A stretch of 64,000 nucleotides of DNA from Spirochaetae bacterium HGW-Spirochaetae-4 (GCA_002839335.1 PGXU01000001.1:1-64000), one strand, 5' to 3'. Shown: positions 16,888 through 25,444, counted from the first letter of the stretch. The notes: a model not told the origin generated them from the letters alone. Made by a program: numbers and translations.

Positions 16888-17586
16888 ATGTCAACTGATT
16901 CGATGCCCGCTGTGATTGAGATTGGCGAGATCCGGAACCTCAGTAAGACCGTCTCGGACAAGCTGCAGGAGCTGATTTATACCGGCAAACTCAAGCCGGG
17001 AGAACGGCTTGTACAGACCGAACTGGCGGAGCGGTTCCGTGTTTCCCGAGTGGCGATTCGCGATGCGTTGCAGGAGTTGCGCCAGAGCGGCCTTGCTGTT
17101 TCCGGCGGCCAAGTCGGCGGTATGGTGGTCCGACCGATCACCAAGCAGGACGTGGAGAATATCGCCTTCGTCCGTTCGGCGATCGAGATCAAGGTGGCGT
17201 TGGCTGCCGCGCGGAACATCGATGAGAAGGGGTTGCGAAAAATGCGCCTGATCATCGACAAGCAGACTCGTCTGCGGGATGACAAGGACTATATCGGGTT
17301 CTTGCGGGTCGACTGGGAGTTCCACCGGACGTTCTACTCGTATGCCCACAACGATCTTGCCTTGGATATCATAGAAAAGCTATGGACACGTGCCAGCCAG
17401 GCACGCGGAATGGTTCTTATCAGCCAGGATTGGGGAGCACTATGGAGCGGCCAATCGATAGATGGACACCGTGAGATGATCGAACGGATCCGCGCGAAGG
17501 ATGAGCTCCACCTCGAGGAGACGCTTGAACGAATCATCGAGAAGGCGAAGCGCGAGCAATTGCAGTGGGTCGAAGAGGTCTCGTGA
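16888..17586 (+). CDS. GntR family regulator with FCD domain
   Basis: 232 residues: an N-terminal GntR winged helix (about 18-80; LKPGERLVQTELAERFRVSRVAIRDALQEL) and a C-terminal FCD ligand domain (about 90-225) with D-WEFHRTF and later His residues that bind a metal and a carboxylate effector. It lies in the Tct operon after tctA and is the natural candidate to bind the inverted repeat at 11771-11785. FCD regulators usually respond to the organic acid or sugar acid handled by the operon. Confidence 0.9.
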   Translation: MSTDSMPAVIEIGEIRNLSKTVSDKLQELIYTGKLKPGERLVQTELAERFRVSRVAIRDALQELRQSGLAVSGGQVGGMVVRPITKQDVENIAFVRSAIEIKVALAAARNIDEKGLRKMRLIIDKQTRLRDDKDYIGFLRVDWEFHRTFYSYAHNDLALDIIEKLWTRASQARGMVLISQDWGALWSGQSIDGHREMIERIRAKDELHLEETLERIIEKAKREQLQWVEEVS

Positions 17587-17602
17587 CCACCGCAAGAGGG
17601 TA

Positions 17603-18061
17603 ATGGGACAAACGGACATGGAACTGTTTTCAGGCGGAACAATCAAGGATATACATATCATCCAACTGGCCCGCCACGAACTGTTGCTCGAGTCGATCGT
17701 TTCGGCGATCGGAGACCTCAAGCTGTCCCATGCGGTTGTCCTGGGTGCCGTGGGCTCCTTGCGCAAGTTGGTGTACCACCAGCCGGTGGAAGAAGTTGGT
17801 TCCGTTGTCAGGGAAGCCGATTGTACCATCGAAGAACCCATGGAGATCCTGAGCTTATCGGGGACTGTCATGAACTCGGTCCCCCATTTCCATATTGTGG
17901 TCTCCGGAGCCAATCGGTTGTACGGTGGACATGTGAAGATGGGGACTGAAGTACTTTCCATTGCGGAAATCACCGTCGCTTCACTGGAAAACCTTCCATT
18001 GGAACGGAGGATGGGCCCCTACAACCAACGCAAATTGTTTCCCTATACCAGCATGGCATGA
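17603..18061 (+). CDS. PPC/DUF296 domain protein
   Basis: 152 residues from the ATG at 17603 (AAGAGGG site); ATG at 17618 is an alternative. It matches the PPC (plants and prokaryotes conserved, DUF296) domain: HAVVLGAVGSLRKL, EEPMEILSLSGTV, PHFHIVVSGANR and YGGHVKMGTEVLSIAEI. The stand-alone bacterial form is a trimer of unknown function with conserved histidines. It is the last gene of the Tct operon and overlaps the convergent methyltransferase gene tail to tail by 19 bases. Confidence 0.85.
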   Translation: MGQTDMELFSGGTIKDIHIIQLARHELLLESIVSAIGDLKLSHAVVLGAVGSLRKLVYHQPVEEVGSVVREADCTIEEPMEILSLSGTVMNSVPHFHIVVSGANRLYGGHVKMGTEVLSIAEITVASLENLPLERRMGPYNQRKLFPYTSMA

Positions 18062-19287
18062 ATATCGCCCAGAAATCCCGCAATCCTGTCGCATAGGGTG
18101 GAGACGAGTGAACTCTGGTCATCATAATTCGGATGCTCGTCGAGTACTACCTGTACAATCGCATCGACCACAGGTTCCTTTTCGACCAATTGGAACGGAG
18201 CTTTAACCTTGCCTCGCAGTTTTTCCCGGTACTGGTCTTGGATCGTCCTGTTCCGCGCGGCAAGCCAGAGCTCGAAACACCCGGTCGCATGTACGTAGAC
18301 AATGGCCAGTTTCAGATTATGACTCTTCAGTTCCGGTGTGACCAAGCCGACATAACTCATATCCATATACCCCTGGTACAGCGAAGTTGCTGTTGCCTCG
18401 GGGAACCTTGTCTCCAACGTAGTGTGTAGGGTTTTCAGAACATTGAGGATTATCGAATATGCGATGGTTAAGGTGTTTTGTTGCACCTGGGCCGTATAAC
18501 GCTGTACGAGTGCATTTGCCGTAAGGTGCTTGTAGGCAACCACCAGCATCTCGAAATCCAGGCTCGTCAGCTTGTGTTCCCTACTGAAATTTCCCAAGTG
18601 CGCACCGAAGAACTCCACTTGTTTGAAGCCCAGGTCGGTAAGCAACCACGTGATCTCACTGGGTAGATAATACCGTTCATTCGAGTGGATCGTATGTTCC
18701 TTCTGGTCGTCGTCGGTGAAGGTGGTGACGTTCCTGTCACGCATAGTTACGATATCGAACCGGTCGCTTTCGTACGCCGCACCCCCGGTTGTATTGTTGG
18801 CGTAGAATTCGTTGAGGGAATTGGTAAGGGGAAAGAGTCCGTTGAGTGTGGTGAATATGAGCAACGCATCGGGTTTCAAGGATTTGGCGACACTTGCCAG
18901 GATCGCCGCATTCTCCCTGTCGGTCTCCATGAGGGGGAACCCACCTTCGCAGAGCATGATGGCCGCATCGAAATCCTCTTCGAACGGAAGACAGCGGGCA
19001 TCGGCCAGGAGGAAGGGAATGGTGAGGTTCTCCGCCTGGGCCTTTTCCTTGGCTCGTCGCAGTTGTGCCTCCGAAAAGTCCACACCTGTCATGTTGTACC
19101 CGCGTTTGGTCAACTCGATGGAGTGCCGGCCGGTACCACAGCCGACATCGAGGATTTGCAAGGTCTTGTCGTAGTCCAATTCCTGTTCGATAAAGTCGCA
19201 TTCCCCCAGGGTCCCTTGGGTAAACGACTCCTTGTCATACTGTTTTGCATAGTTCCTGAATAGCGAGACATACCATGGATCAGCCAT
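18043..19287 (-). CDS. SAM-dependent methyltransferase with C-terminal DUF7000-like domain
   Basis: 414 residues from the ATG at 19287, which follows a strong AAGGAGG; the upstream in-frame ATG is less likely. The N-terminal half (1-245) is a class I methyltransferase (Methyltransf_25/11 type): LDVGCGTGRHS at 46 onward, MTGVDFSEAQLRRA, and PDALLIFTT. The C-terminal part (about 250-414) is an added domain with LYQGYMDMSYVGLVTPEL and LKLAIVYVHATGCFELWLAARN, resembling proteins I associate with DUF7000. Such a fusion is not standard. The methyl acceptor is unknown. Confidence 0.78.
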   Translation of the reverse strand: MADPWYVSLFRNYAKQYDKESFTQGTLGECDFIEQELDYDKTLQILDVGCGTGRHSIELTKRGYNMTGVDFSEAQLRRAKEKAQAENLTIPFLLADARCLPFEEDFDAAIMLCEGGFPLMETDRENAAILASVAKSLKPDALLIFTTLNGLFPLTNSLNEFYANNTTGGAAYESDRFDIVTMRDRNVTTFTDDDQKEHTIHSNERYYLPSEITWLLTDLGFKQVEFFGAHLGNFSREHKLTSLDFEMLVVAYKHLTANALVQRYTAQVQQNTLTIAYSIILNVLKTLHTTLETRFPEATATSLYQGYMDMSYVGLVTPELKSHNLKLAIVYVHATGCFELWLAARNRTIQDQYREKLRGKVKAPFQLVEKEPVVDAIVQVVLDEHPNYDDQSSLVSTLCDRIAGFLGDIHAMLV

Positions 19288-19414
19288 ACATAGTACCTCC
19301 TTGCAGTATTTTCTCTCCGTTCTGGTCATTTGTCCATATCCTATTGCCGCAGTATATTGAATTCACAAGGCAGAGGCTTTCACCTATCCCGTCCACAAGG
19401 AAGTTACACCATAC

Positions 19415-20047
19415 ATGGCACGAAATATCGCGGTACCGGATCATATCGACGCACGGACTGAATTCAAGAAGAAGTACGGATTGGGAGAGCTGTATCGTGC
19501 TTCTGCCATGCTTCCCGCCGCAGCAGGCAAGATCTCCACCAACAGGCGAACGAAATTGGTGGACAAAGATCTCATTGAACGGATGCAGTTGGCGGTGACA
19601 GAGGTGAACGGTTGCTCGGTTTGCTCCTATGCCCATGCGTATATGGCCCTGAAGCAGGGTATGGGCAATGAAGAGATCCATAGCTTTCTCAGTGGCGATG
19701 GCAATTTTGTGAAGCCCGAGGAGTCGAAGGCAATCCTGTTTGCCCAACATTTCGCCGATACCCGAGGATTCCCGAAACACGTGGCCTATGCATCGATCAG
19801 GGATGCATATGGAGAGCAAGAGGCTCAGGTGATGCTTTGTGCTGCCCAGATCATGCTGGTCGGCAATATCTACGGCATACCCTACAGTGCGTTGCGCTCA
19901 AGACTGAAGGGACGGCCCTACAAGGACAGTTCGCTTTGGTATGAACTGGGAATGCTCCTGGGTGGATTCGTTCTCTTGCCGTTCGCCTTGGTCCATGGCC
20001 TGCTGCGAAGGCTGCTTGGGGTTTCGAACATACAACTGGATGTTTGA
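19415..20047 (+). CDS. Carboxymuconolactone decarboxylase/AhpD-like protein
   Basis: 210 residues of the CMD/AhpD superfamily. The redox motif E-V-N-G-C67-S-V-C70-S-Y-A-H74 matches the AhpD catalytic pattern (ExxxCxxCxxxH), so it is likely a peroxidase-linked thiol reductase, not a decarboxylase. It is about 40-50 residues longer than usual; the C-terminus ends in a hydrophobic helix (LGMLLGGFVLLPFALVHGLL) that may bind the membrane. A weak AAGGAAG site precedes the ATG. It is transcribed alone between two minus-strand units. Confidence 0.82.
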   Translation: MARNIAVPDHIDARTEFKKKYGLGELYRASAMLPAAAGKISTNRRTKLVDKDLIERMQLAVTEVNGCSVCSYAHAYMALKQGMGNEEIHSFLSGDGNFVKPEESKAILFAQHFADTRGFPKHVAYASIRDAYGEQEAQVMLCAAQIMLVGNIYGIPYSALRSRLKGRPYKDSSLWYELGMLLGGFVLLPFALVHGLLRRLLGVSNIQLDV

Positions 20048-20055
20048 TCATCTGT

Positions 20056-20085
20056 AAAAAAAACAGGACCAGCATACACTGGTCC
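20056..20085 (-). terminator. Rho-independent terminator of the TAXI-TRAP operon
   Basis: A 7-bp stem (20066-20072 with 20079-20085) is followed, on the minus strand, by a run of eight T within two bases. It lies 40 bases beyond the stop of the TAXI binding protein. Confidence 0.85.
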
Positions 20086-20124
20086 CGATTCGATACCTGG
20101 AGGGTTCCCTCCATATAGTACTGT

Positions 20125-21105
20125 CTAGAGCAGACCGATCTCCCTGTAGTAGCGAGCGGCTCCCTCGTGGATGGGAAGGCCGGCGAGGTCCTTGACAGCT
20201 TCCTTGGGATTGACTTTCTTCAGGGGAGCCTGGGTCGCTTGCAACTCCTCGAAGTTCTCCCAGAATGCTTTGGTCATATCGTAGATGACATCGTTATCGA
20301 CGCGGGCATCGGTACAGACGGTGAGTTTGATGGCCGAGGTGAGGATATCGCTATCCTGTCCGGGATACGTTCCTGCCGGAATGGTGTAGGCACCATACCA
20401 GGGGTACTTCTCCTGCAGCTTGGCGATCAGGTTCTCGTCGATGTTGAGCAGCTTTCCGCCTGCGGTCGAGAGCATCTCGGTTACGGCGGCATTCGGGATA
20501 CCGGCCATGATCCAAGCACCGTCGAGCTGCTTGTTGCGCATGAGGTCGATAGCCTCGGTGAAGCCGACATACTGGACCCTCAGGGCATCGGGATAGTTCA
20601 CGCCGCTGGTCTTGAGGTGGATGCTGGTCTCGACTTCGGTTGTCGAACCCGGAGCACCGGAAGCGAAACGCTTGCCCGCCAGATCCGCGAGGGATTCGAT
20701 CCCGCTATTGTTGGTCACCACCACCTGGTTCGGGTTGGAGTAGAGGCCGATCATGACCCGCAGATTGGGGTTCGCGCGTCCTTCGAACGAGCCGATTCCA
20801 TTGAAGGATTCGTACATGATCGATGTGACGGCCACACCGAGTTGGGCTTCGCCGTCAGCAAGCATGTTGAGGTTCGCGATGCCACCGGCACTTGCCTGGG
20901 CACTGGCGCGCACATTCGTCAGCTTGGTGTTCCACATGTTGCTCATCGCCGAACCGAGGGGGTACACGGCGCCTGTTGTCGCTGCGGTCGGGAAGTTGAT
21001 TACCGTCTTCTCCGGCTTCGCACCTGTTTCCTGCGCACCAGCCGCAAACAGCATCGTCGGAACCAAGAGAGCCACGAGCAATACAAGTACTCCAAATTTC
21101 TTCAT
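20125..21105 (-). CDS. TAXI family TRAP transporter substrate-binding protein
   Basis: 326 residues with a signal peptide ending in LFAAGAQETG. The mature protein follows the TAXI family (TRAP-associated extracytoplasmic immunogenic): INFPTAATTGAVYPLGSAMSNMW, ASAGGIANLNMLADGEAQLGV, LAGKRFASGAPGSTTEVE and MYDMTKAFWEN near the end. TAXI proteins bind small organic acids such as glutamate or 2-oxoglutarate for the fused TRAP permease. Its start overlaps the permease stop (ATGA), so permease then binding protein form a two-gene operon, with the terminator just beyond. Confidence 0.93.
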   Translation of the reverse strand: MKKFGVLVLLVALLVPTMLFAAGAQETGAKPEKTVINFPTAATTGAVYPLGSAMSNMWNTKLTNVRASAQASAGGIANLNMLADGEAQLGVAVTSIMYESFNGIGSFEGRANPNLRVMIGLYSNPNQVVVTNNSGIESLADLAGKRFASGAPGSTTEVETSIHLKTSGVNYPDALRVQYVGFTEAIDLMRNKQLDGAWIMAGIPNAAVTEMLSTAGGKLLNIDENLIAKLQEKYPWYGAYTIPAGTYPGQDSDILTSAIKLTVCTDARVDNDVIYDMTKAFWENFEELQATQAPLKKVNPKEAVKDLAGLPIHEGAARYYREIGLL

Positions 21106-23072
21106 GTTCTTTTCTCCTTACCTAATGGTTTTTTCTGAAAATATTGGATGACAATGATGGTCCCGAACATCAGCAGAGCTGCGAGATCGGTGACGAGCCT
21201 TGTCTCGATGAACAACAGTCCGGCGGCAACAAGCAGGATCCTTTCGATAATGTTCAGCCGCAGGAAGAGATATCCCTGCAATCCCGCCGAGAGGGCGATG
21301 ACACCGATCGACGATGTTACGATCGCCCTGAGTGTGAGCATGAGCGGAATGTCGGCAAGTGTCCCCAACAGCAGGATAGGATTGTCCAGGAAGAAGAAGG
21401 GGAGGATGAATCCGGTGAGCCCGAGCTTCACGGCTATGAGGCTTGTTTTCGTCTGGTCGGAGTCGGCGATTCCGCTGGCGACATAGCTGCTCATGGCGAC
21501 TGGAGGCGTAATGTTGGAAAGGCAAGCGTAGATCAGGCAGAACATATGGGCAGCCATGGGAATCGCCCCGGCCTGTATCAATACCGGTACCGAGACAGTT
21601 GAGACGATGACATAGGCTGCGACGCCCGGAACGCCCATTCCCAGGACGATGCTCATGAGCATGACCATGAACCCACCGAGATAGAGCTGGCCTTCACCGA
21701 CTATCCTGAGAATGATATAGCCGAAGCTCAAACCCAAACCGGTGAGGGAAACCGTCCCGATTATCACACCGATGATCGCGCAGCTCATACCGACCGTAAT
21801 GGCCGAGCGGGAACCTTCGACGGTGGCTTTGACGATGGTCGACCAGGTCATCCGGGTGTCCTTGCGAATCCAGGAGGCGAGCACCGTGGCGAAAATGGAG
21901 ATCACGGCCGCGAAGAGTGGGGTGTATCCGAAGCTGAGCAGGACGATAAGGACGACCAGGGGGATCAGCAGGTGTCCCTGCTTCTTGAGCACCTGCAAGG
22001 CATTGGGAATATTCTCCTTGGCCAGTCCCGAGAGTCCGAGGCGCTTGGCCTCGAAGTGGACGGCGAACAGGAGGGTAAGGTAGTAGAGGAATGCCGGGAT
22101 ACAGGCGGCCAACAGCACGGTGGTGTAGCTTACCCCCATGAACTCGGCCATGACGAATCCCACGGCTCCCATGATCGGTGGCGCGAATTGGCCTCCGGTC
22201 GATGCGACCGCTTCGACGGCGGCGGCGAACTCCTTCTTGTAGCCGGTCTTCTTCATCATGGGAATCGTGATGGTTCCTGTCGTGGCGACATTGGCGATCG
22301 CCGATCCGTTGATCATGCCCAACAGGGCGCTGGCAAGTACGGCGACCTTGGCAGGTCCACCGGCAGTCCTTCCCACCATGGTGAGGGCGATATCATTGAT
22401 GAATTGGCTGAAGCCACTGTATTTCAGGAAGGCGCCGAACAGGACGAAGAGGAATATGTAGGTCGCACTGACCCCGATTCCTACGCCGAAGATTCCTTGG
22501 CTGCCCCAGATCATGTGGTTCAGGACCCGCTTGAGGCTGAATCCCACATGTCCCAGCTCTCCCGGGATGAACATGCCGAGAAAGTTGTACAGGAGGAATA
22601 CCAGGCCGAGTATGGCCAGGTTCTTGCAGGCGCGTCGGGCTCCCTCGAAGATGAGGACAAGCGCCACGGCTGCCATGACCAGGTCGTTCGACAGCGAATA
22701 GCCCCCACGTTTGGCGATCGCCGTGTAGTTGTTCAGCAGGTAGGCGAAGGTGAATATGGTGAGGCCCAGCAGGACCATGTCCCATATCGGAGGCAAGGCG
22801 CGCGAGCGCTTCTCCTTCCCATAGGTCGGAAACAGCAGGAAGGTGAACCCCAGGAGGAAAAACAGGTGCCAGGTGCGCAGGGCCATGGCATCGACAATCC
22901 CGAGCGTGTTCGCATAGACTTGGAACACTGCCCAAACCAGGAATAGGATGGTGACGATATGTCCCAGCGGACCGGTGTAGGCGCGCAACTTGCTATCGGG
23001 TTCCTTCTCCCCCAATAATGCCTGGGCTTTTATCTCTTCTTCAGTCAACGGGACGGGCGAATGTTGTTCCAT
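21102..23072 (-). CDS. TRAP transporter fused permease (DctQM type)
   Basis: About 656 residues from the ATG at 23072; a TTG nine codons upstream is also open. The protein combines a small 4-helix DctQ-like N-terminal part and a long DctM part, the fused 4TM/12TM arrangement that always partners TAXI proteins. DctM signatures include LLGMINGSAIANVATTGTITIPMMKKTGYKKEFAAAVEA, STGGQFAPPIMGAVGF and MGVPGVAAYVIVS. It drives sodium-linked secondary uptake. Confidence 0.93.
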   Translation of the reverse strand: MEQHSPVPLTEEEIKAQALLGEKEPDSKLRAYTGPLGHIVTILFLVWAVFQVYANTLGIVDAMALRTWHLFFLLGFTFLLFPTYGKEKRSRALPPIWDMVLLGLTIFTFAYLLNNYTAIAKRGGYSLSNDLVMAAVALVLIFEGARRACKNLAILGLVFLLYNFLGMFIPGELGHVGFSLKRVLNHMIWGSQGIFGVGIGVSATYIFLFVLFGAFLKYSGFSQFINDIALTMVGRTAGGPAKVAVLASALLGMINGSAIANVATTGTITIPMMKKTGYKKEFAAAVEAVASTGGQFAPPIMGAVGFVMAEFMGVSYTTVLLAACIPAFLYYLTLLFAVHFEAKRLGLSGLAKENIPNALQVLKKQGHLLIPLVVLIVLLSFGYTPLFAAVISIFATVLASWIRKDTRMTWSTIVKATVEGSRSAITVGMSCAIIGVIIGTVSLTGLGLSFGYIILRIVGEGQLYLGGFMVMLMSIVLGMGVPGVAAYVIVSTVSVPVLIQAGAIPMAAHMFCLIYACLSNITPPVAMSSYVASGIADSDQTKTSLIAVKLGLTGFILPFFFLDNPILLLGTLADIPLMLTLRAIVTSSIGVIALSAGLQGYLFLRLNIIERILLVAAGLLFIETRLVTDLAALLMFGTIIVIQYFQKKPLGKEKRT

Positions 23073-23131
23073 GAATAGTACCCCAAAAGTACTCTCCAAT
23101 CTATTGGGTGTTCACCTTTTTGTCAATTTAG

Positions 23132-23151
23132 ATATACAGCATTTTGTATAT
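23132..23151 (-). promoter_or_regulatory. Inverted repeat upstream of the TAXI-TRAP operon
   Basis: ATATACA (23132-23138) and TGTATAT (23145-23151) form a perfect inverted repeat with a 6-base centre, about 60 bases before the permease start. The surrounding 23120-23175 is very AT-rich with a TATAAT on the minus strand near 23162-23167. A candidate operator; the cognate regulator is not evident. Confidence 0.4.
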
Positions 23152-23240
23152 TAATAAAAAGATTATACAAAAAGAGGGGGAGGTTGGGTGATGCCTTGCC
23201 GCCCGCATATTTTGGCAGCGATGTGGCTATGCTACCGGCC

Positions 23241-23534
23241 CTACTCGTCCTTGAACGATAGGCCTGCCGCAGCGAGGGCGCTTTTCAGTTTGGGGATCGT
23301 CGTGGGGCCCACGCCGTGCAGCTCGAGTATCTTGCGTTCCGAATAGGCCGAAAGGGTGTGCAGGTCGGTTATCCCCTCGCGCTCGAGTGCCCGCCGGGCG
23401 GGAGCCGAAAGGGTTGCCAGAAAGCCTTGCGCTTGCGCCTTTTCCTTTTCACATACGGGGCATACCGGACAGTCCGAACTCTTGTAATAGGTGTGCCCTT
23501 TGGGGCATGTCCTCATCGTCTTGTTTCGTTCCAT
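23241..23534 (-). CDS. Small zinc-ribbon plus helix-hairpin-helix (RpoA-CTD-like) protein
   Basis: 97 residues. The N-terminus has CPKGH-x6-DCPVCPVCEKE, a short zinc-ribbon pattern. The rest (about 36-95) is a helix-hairpin-helix region (LSAPARRALEREGITDLHTLSAYSERKILELHGVGPTTIPKLKSAL) like the RNA polymerase alpha C-terminal domain, a DNA-binding fold. Databases usually label such proteins RNA polymerase alpha CTD-like. The start is uncertain: ATG at 23534 or 23516. It stands alone. A nucleic-acid binding role is likely, exact function unknown. Confidence 0.75.
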   Translation of the reverse strand: MERNKTMRTCPKGHTYYKSSDCPVCPVCEKEKAQAQGFLATLSAPARRALEREGITDLHTLSAYSERKILELHGVGPTTIPKLKSALAAAGLSFKDE

Positions 23535-23599
23535 GGATACAATTTCATAATAATTCGGCTGGCAGTCAATATCCAGAAACCGCTACCATGGCTGTGGTG

Positions 23600-23636
23600 T
23601 TGACATTACTATAAACAAAAAAGTAGTATGTTTATA
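23600..23636 (+). promoter_or_regulatory. Promoter and operator of the DUF2087 regulator operon
   Basis: TTGACA (23600-23605), 18 bases, TAGTAT (23624-23629). A perfect inverted repeat TATAAACA (23610-23617) and TGTTTATA (23629-23636) with an 11-base centre sits across the spacer and -10 box, as expected for an autoregulatory operator. Confidence 0.6.
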
Positions 23637-23655
23637 AAATTAATAAACACAATGG

Positions 23656-24411
23656 ATGGAATATATGGATTTGGATACACGTTCGGTTGATGCGATCAAA
23701 AGGGGCTACCGGTTTGACGAGACTTCCCGCACCTATACCTGCGATCTGTGCGGGGCAACGTTCGAGGAGGGGGAGGTATTTCCTGTCGGCGGACGATTCT
23801 TCGATGCTTCGCGTGCGATCCGGTTCCATGTCGAGACCGGACACCCCGATCGTGTTCGGCAGCTGCTCTACGCCGAATCGAAATACAACACGTTGACCGA
23901 AAACCAGAAGGAACTGCTGAGCCTCATGTATGCCAACGAGTCCGACAAGGAAATCGCATGGCGGTTGGACATTTCCCCCTCTACGGTACGGCACCAGCGC
24001 TTCACGTTCCGCGAGAAGGCGAAACAGGCGAAGTTGTTTCTTGCGCTCTACGAGCTGGTCGCCGAGAAGAAGGAGACGGGTAGTGAATCCATGTTGCCCA
24101 TTCTTGGGAATGTGGAGAAGCTCGACGACCGGTTCGTGATCACCGAGGGAGAGCGGGACAAGGTGCTCCAGGCGGAATTCGCCAGTCTCTCTCCGTTGAG
24201 GTTGAAGCGGTTCCCTGGCAAAGAGAAGAAGAAGATTGTGGTCCTGGCCAAGATCGTGGAGCAACTGGAGCAGGGGAGACGCTACTCCGAGAAGGAGTTG
24301 AATGCCCTCCTTTCGGAGATATACGACGACCATGCGATTATCAGACGCTATCTGGTCGATTATGGATTCATGCAACGGACTGAGAACGGATCAGCCTACT
24401 GGCTGGCCTAG
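23656..24411 (+). CDS. DUF2087 transcriptional regulator with zinc-finger-like N-terminus
   Basis: 251 residues in three parts. Residues 29-63 (C-D-L-C, then H58 and H63) resemble a zinc finger. Residues about 79-125 are a LuxR-type helix-turn-helix (LTENQKELLSLMYANESDKEIAWRLDISPSTVRHQRFTFREK). Residues about 181-250 are a DUF2087 domain (LKRFPGKEKKKIVVL, YSEKELNALLSEIYDDHAIIRRYLVDYGFMQR). GGATGGA precedes the ATG. It heads an operon with a GIY-YIG-like protein and a nitroreductase, and the inverted repeat in its promoter suggests autoregulation. Confidence 0.85.
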   Translation: MEYMDLDTRSVDAIKRGYRFDETSRTYTCDLCGATFEEGEVFPVGGRFFDASRAIRFHVETGHPDRVRQLLYAESKYNTLTENQKELLSLMYANESDKEIAWRLDISPSTVRHQRFTFREKAKQAKLFLALYELVAEKKETGSESMLPILGNVEKLDDRFVITEGERDKVLQAEFASLSPLRLKRFPGKEKKKIVVLAKIVEQLEQGRRYSEKELNALLSEIYDDHAIIRRYLVDYGFMQRTENGSAYWLA

Positions 24412-24413
24412 GG

Positions 24414-24773
24414 ATGTACAAAATGGTTGATAAGAAAAAGTTGAAGGAACAATACAGGAACACAAGACCCGAGATGGGTGTGTGTATCGTCAAATCGAAT
24501 AGTGGAAATACCTGTCTCGTACAGGAGTCCAAGGACTTGAAGAGCACCATGAACAGATTTCGCTTTCAGCTGGATTTCGGCAGTCTTTCAAACCGGGAAC
24601 TCCAAGCCGCATGGAAACGGGACGGGGCCTCGGCTTTCACTATCGAAGTGCTCGAGATCCTTCCGTACGACGAAGACGAGTCGAAGGTCGATTATCGTGA
24701 GGAGCTCGAGATTCTGAAGGTGATCTGGGAAGAACGGCTTGCCGACAGCGGTATGGAATTTTACCGGAGGTGA
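24414..24773 (+). CDS. GIY-YIG family protein, degenerate catalytic motifs
   Basis: 119 residues (ATG at 24414, or 24423), two bases after the regulator stop. It aligns in outline with small GIY-YIG proteins often found next to DUF2087 regulators: PEMGVCIVKSNSGNTCLV occupies the place of GIY...YIG, followed by LKSTMNRFRFQLDFGSLSNRELQAAW and a conserved EELEILKVIWEERL tail. GIY is GVC and YIG is CLV here, so nuclease activity is doubtful; a structural or binding role is more likely. Confidence 0.7.
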   Translation: MYKMVDKKKLKEQYRNTRPEMGVCIVKSNSGNTCLVQESKDLKSTMNRFRFQLDFGSLSNRELQAAWKRDGASAFTIEVLEILPYDEDESKVDYREELEILKVIWEERLADSGMEFYRR

Positions 24774-24783
24774 GGTGAATAGT

Positions 24784-25362
24784 ATGAATGAAGTGATCAG
24801 AGCCATAGAAACGCGAAGAAGTGTCCGAAAATTCACCGGTGCAATGATACCGAGAAGCGAACTGGAAACAATCCTGCATGCGGGCTCATATGCCCCCAAT
24901 GGGATGGGTTCCCAAGAGTGGAGGTTCACGGCGGTACAGGATGATATGACGCTGCAGCGGATAAACGAATCGATACGGTTGGCGTTGCTTACGATTCCTG
25001 TGATAGCCGAAACGCACCCCTATGTCGTCAGTCTTATCGAGAAGGCCGAAAACGAACAGGCGAATTTCAACTATGGGGCTTCCACGTATGTGATCGTCTC
25101 GCATCAAAAGGACAATGGCAATGCCATGCCCGATTCCGCCTTGGCTTTGGGGTATATGATGCTTGCCGCCCACTCCATGGGTATCGGTTCCTGTTGGCTC
25201 AACCTGTTGCCGGGAATGGCCGGCTTGCCGATCATACGCAACCTCATGACCGAGCTTGGCCTCCCGGAGAACCATACCGTCTATGCTTCTGCCGTGTTCG
25301 GCTATGCGGCGAAGGAGCCGGAAGCGGCCGAGCCGAGAAAGGATGTCGTCAGGATTTTGTAA
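24784..25362 (+). CDS. Nitroreductase family flavoprotein
   Basis: 192 residues from the ATG at 24784 (GGAGGTGAGG upstream); the frame extends further up over the previous gene. Nitroreductases are FMN-dependent NAD(P)H oxidoreductases. RRSVRKFT, AGSYAPNGMGSQEWRF and LGYMMLAAHSMGIGSCWLN are the FMN-binding signatures, and GYAAKEPEAAEPRKD is a typical end. It closes the DUF2087 operon, with its start beyond the GIY-YIG stop by 10 bases. The natural substrate is not readable. Confidence 0.9.
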   Translation: MNEVIRAIETRRSVRKFTGAMIPRSELETILHAGSYAPNGMGSQEWRFTAVQDDMTLQRINESIRLALLTIPVIAETHPYVVSLIEKAENEQANFNYGASTYVIVSHQKDNGNAMPDSALALGYMMLAAHSMGIGSCWLNLLPGMAGLPIIRNLMTELGLPENHTVYASAVFGYAAKEPEAAEPRKDVVRIL

Positions 25363-25413
25363 TACTTCGCTTTCGACGCCGTAATCCTGATACCTGCACA
25401 GGGCAATGCCTAT

Positions 25414-25444
25414 CACTGGTTTATGTGTAGAGGATAAACCAGTG
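25414..25444 (+). terminator. Strong hairpin after the nitroreductase gene
   Basis: A perfect 11-bp stem (25414-25424 with 25434-25444) and a 9-base loop, 50 bases after the stop. It lacks a following T-run, so it may act as a 3' end stabiliser or a rho-assisted terminator instead of a classical one. Confidence 0.5.

Noticed and set aside
15423-16961. Several long minus-strand frames opposite TctA
   Set aside because: Antisense to a clear TctA gene; translations are charged and repetitive and fit no family.
20167-22946. Long open frames on the plus strand opposite the TAXI-TRAP operon
   Set aside because: They mirror strongly coding minus-strand genes and have acidic, low-complexity translations rich in Gly, Glu and His, typical of antisense frames in GC-rich codons.
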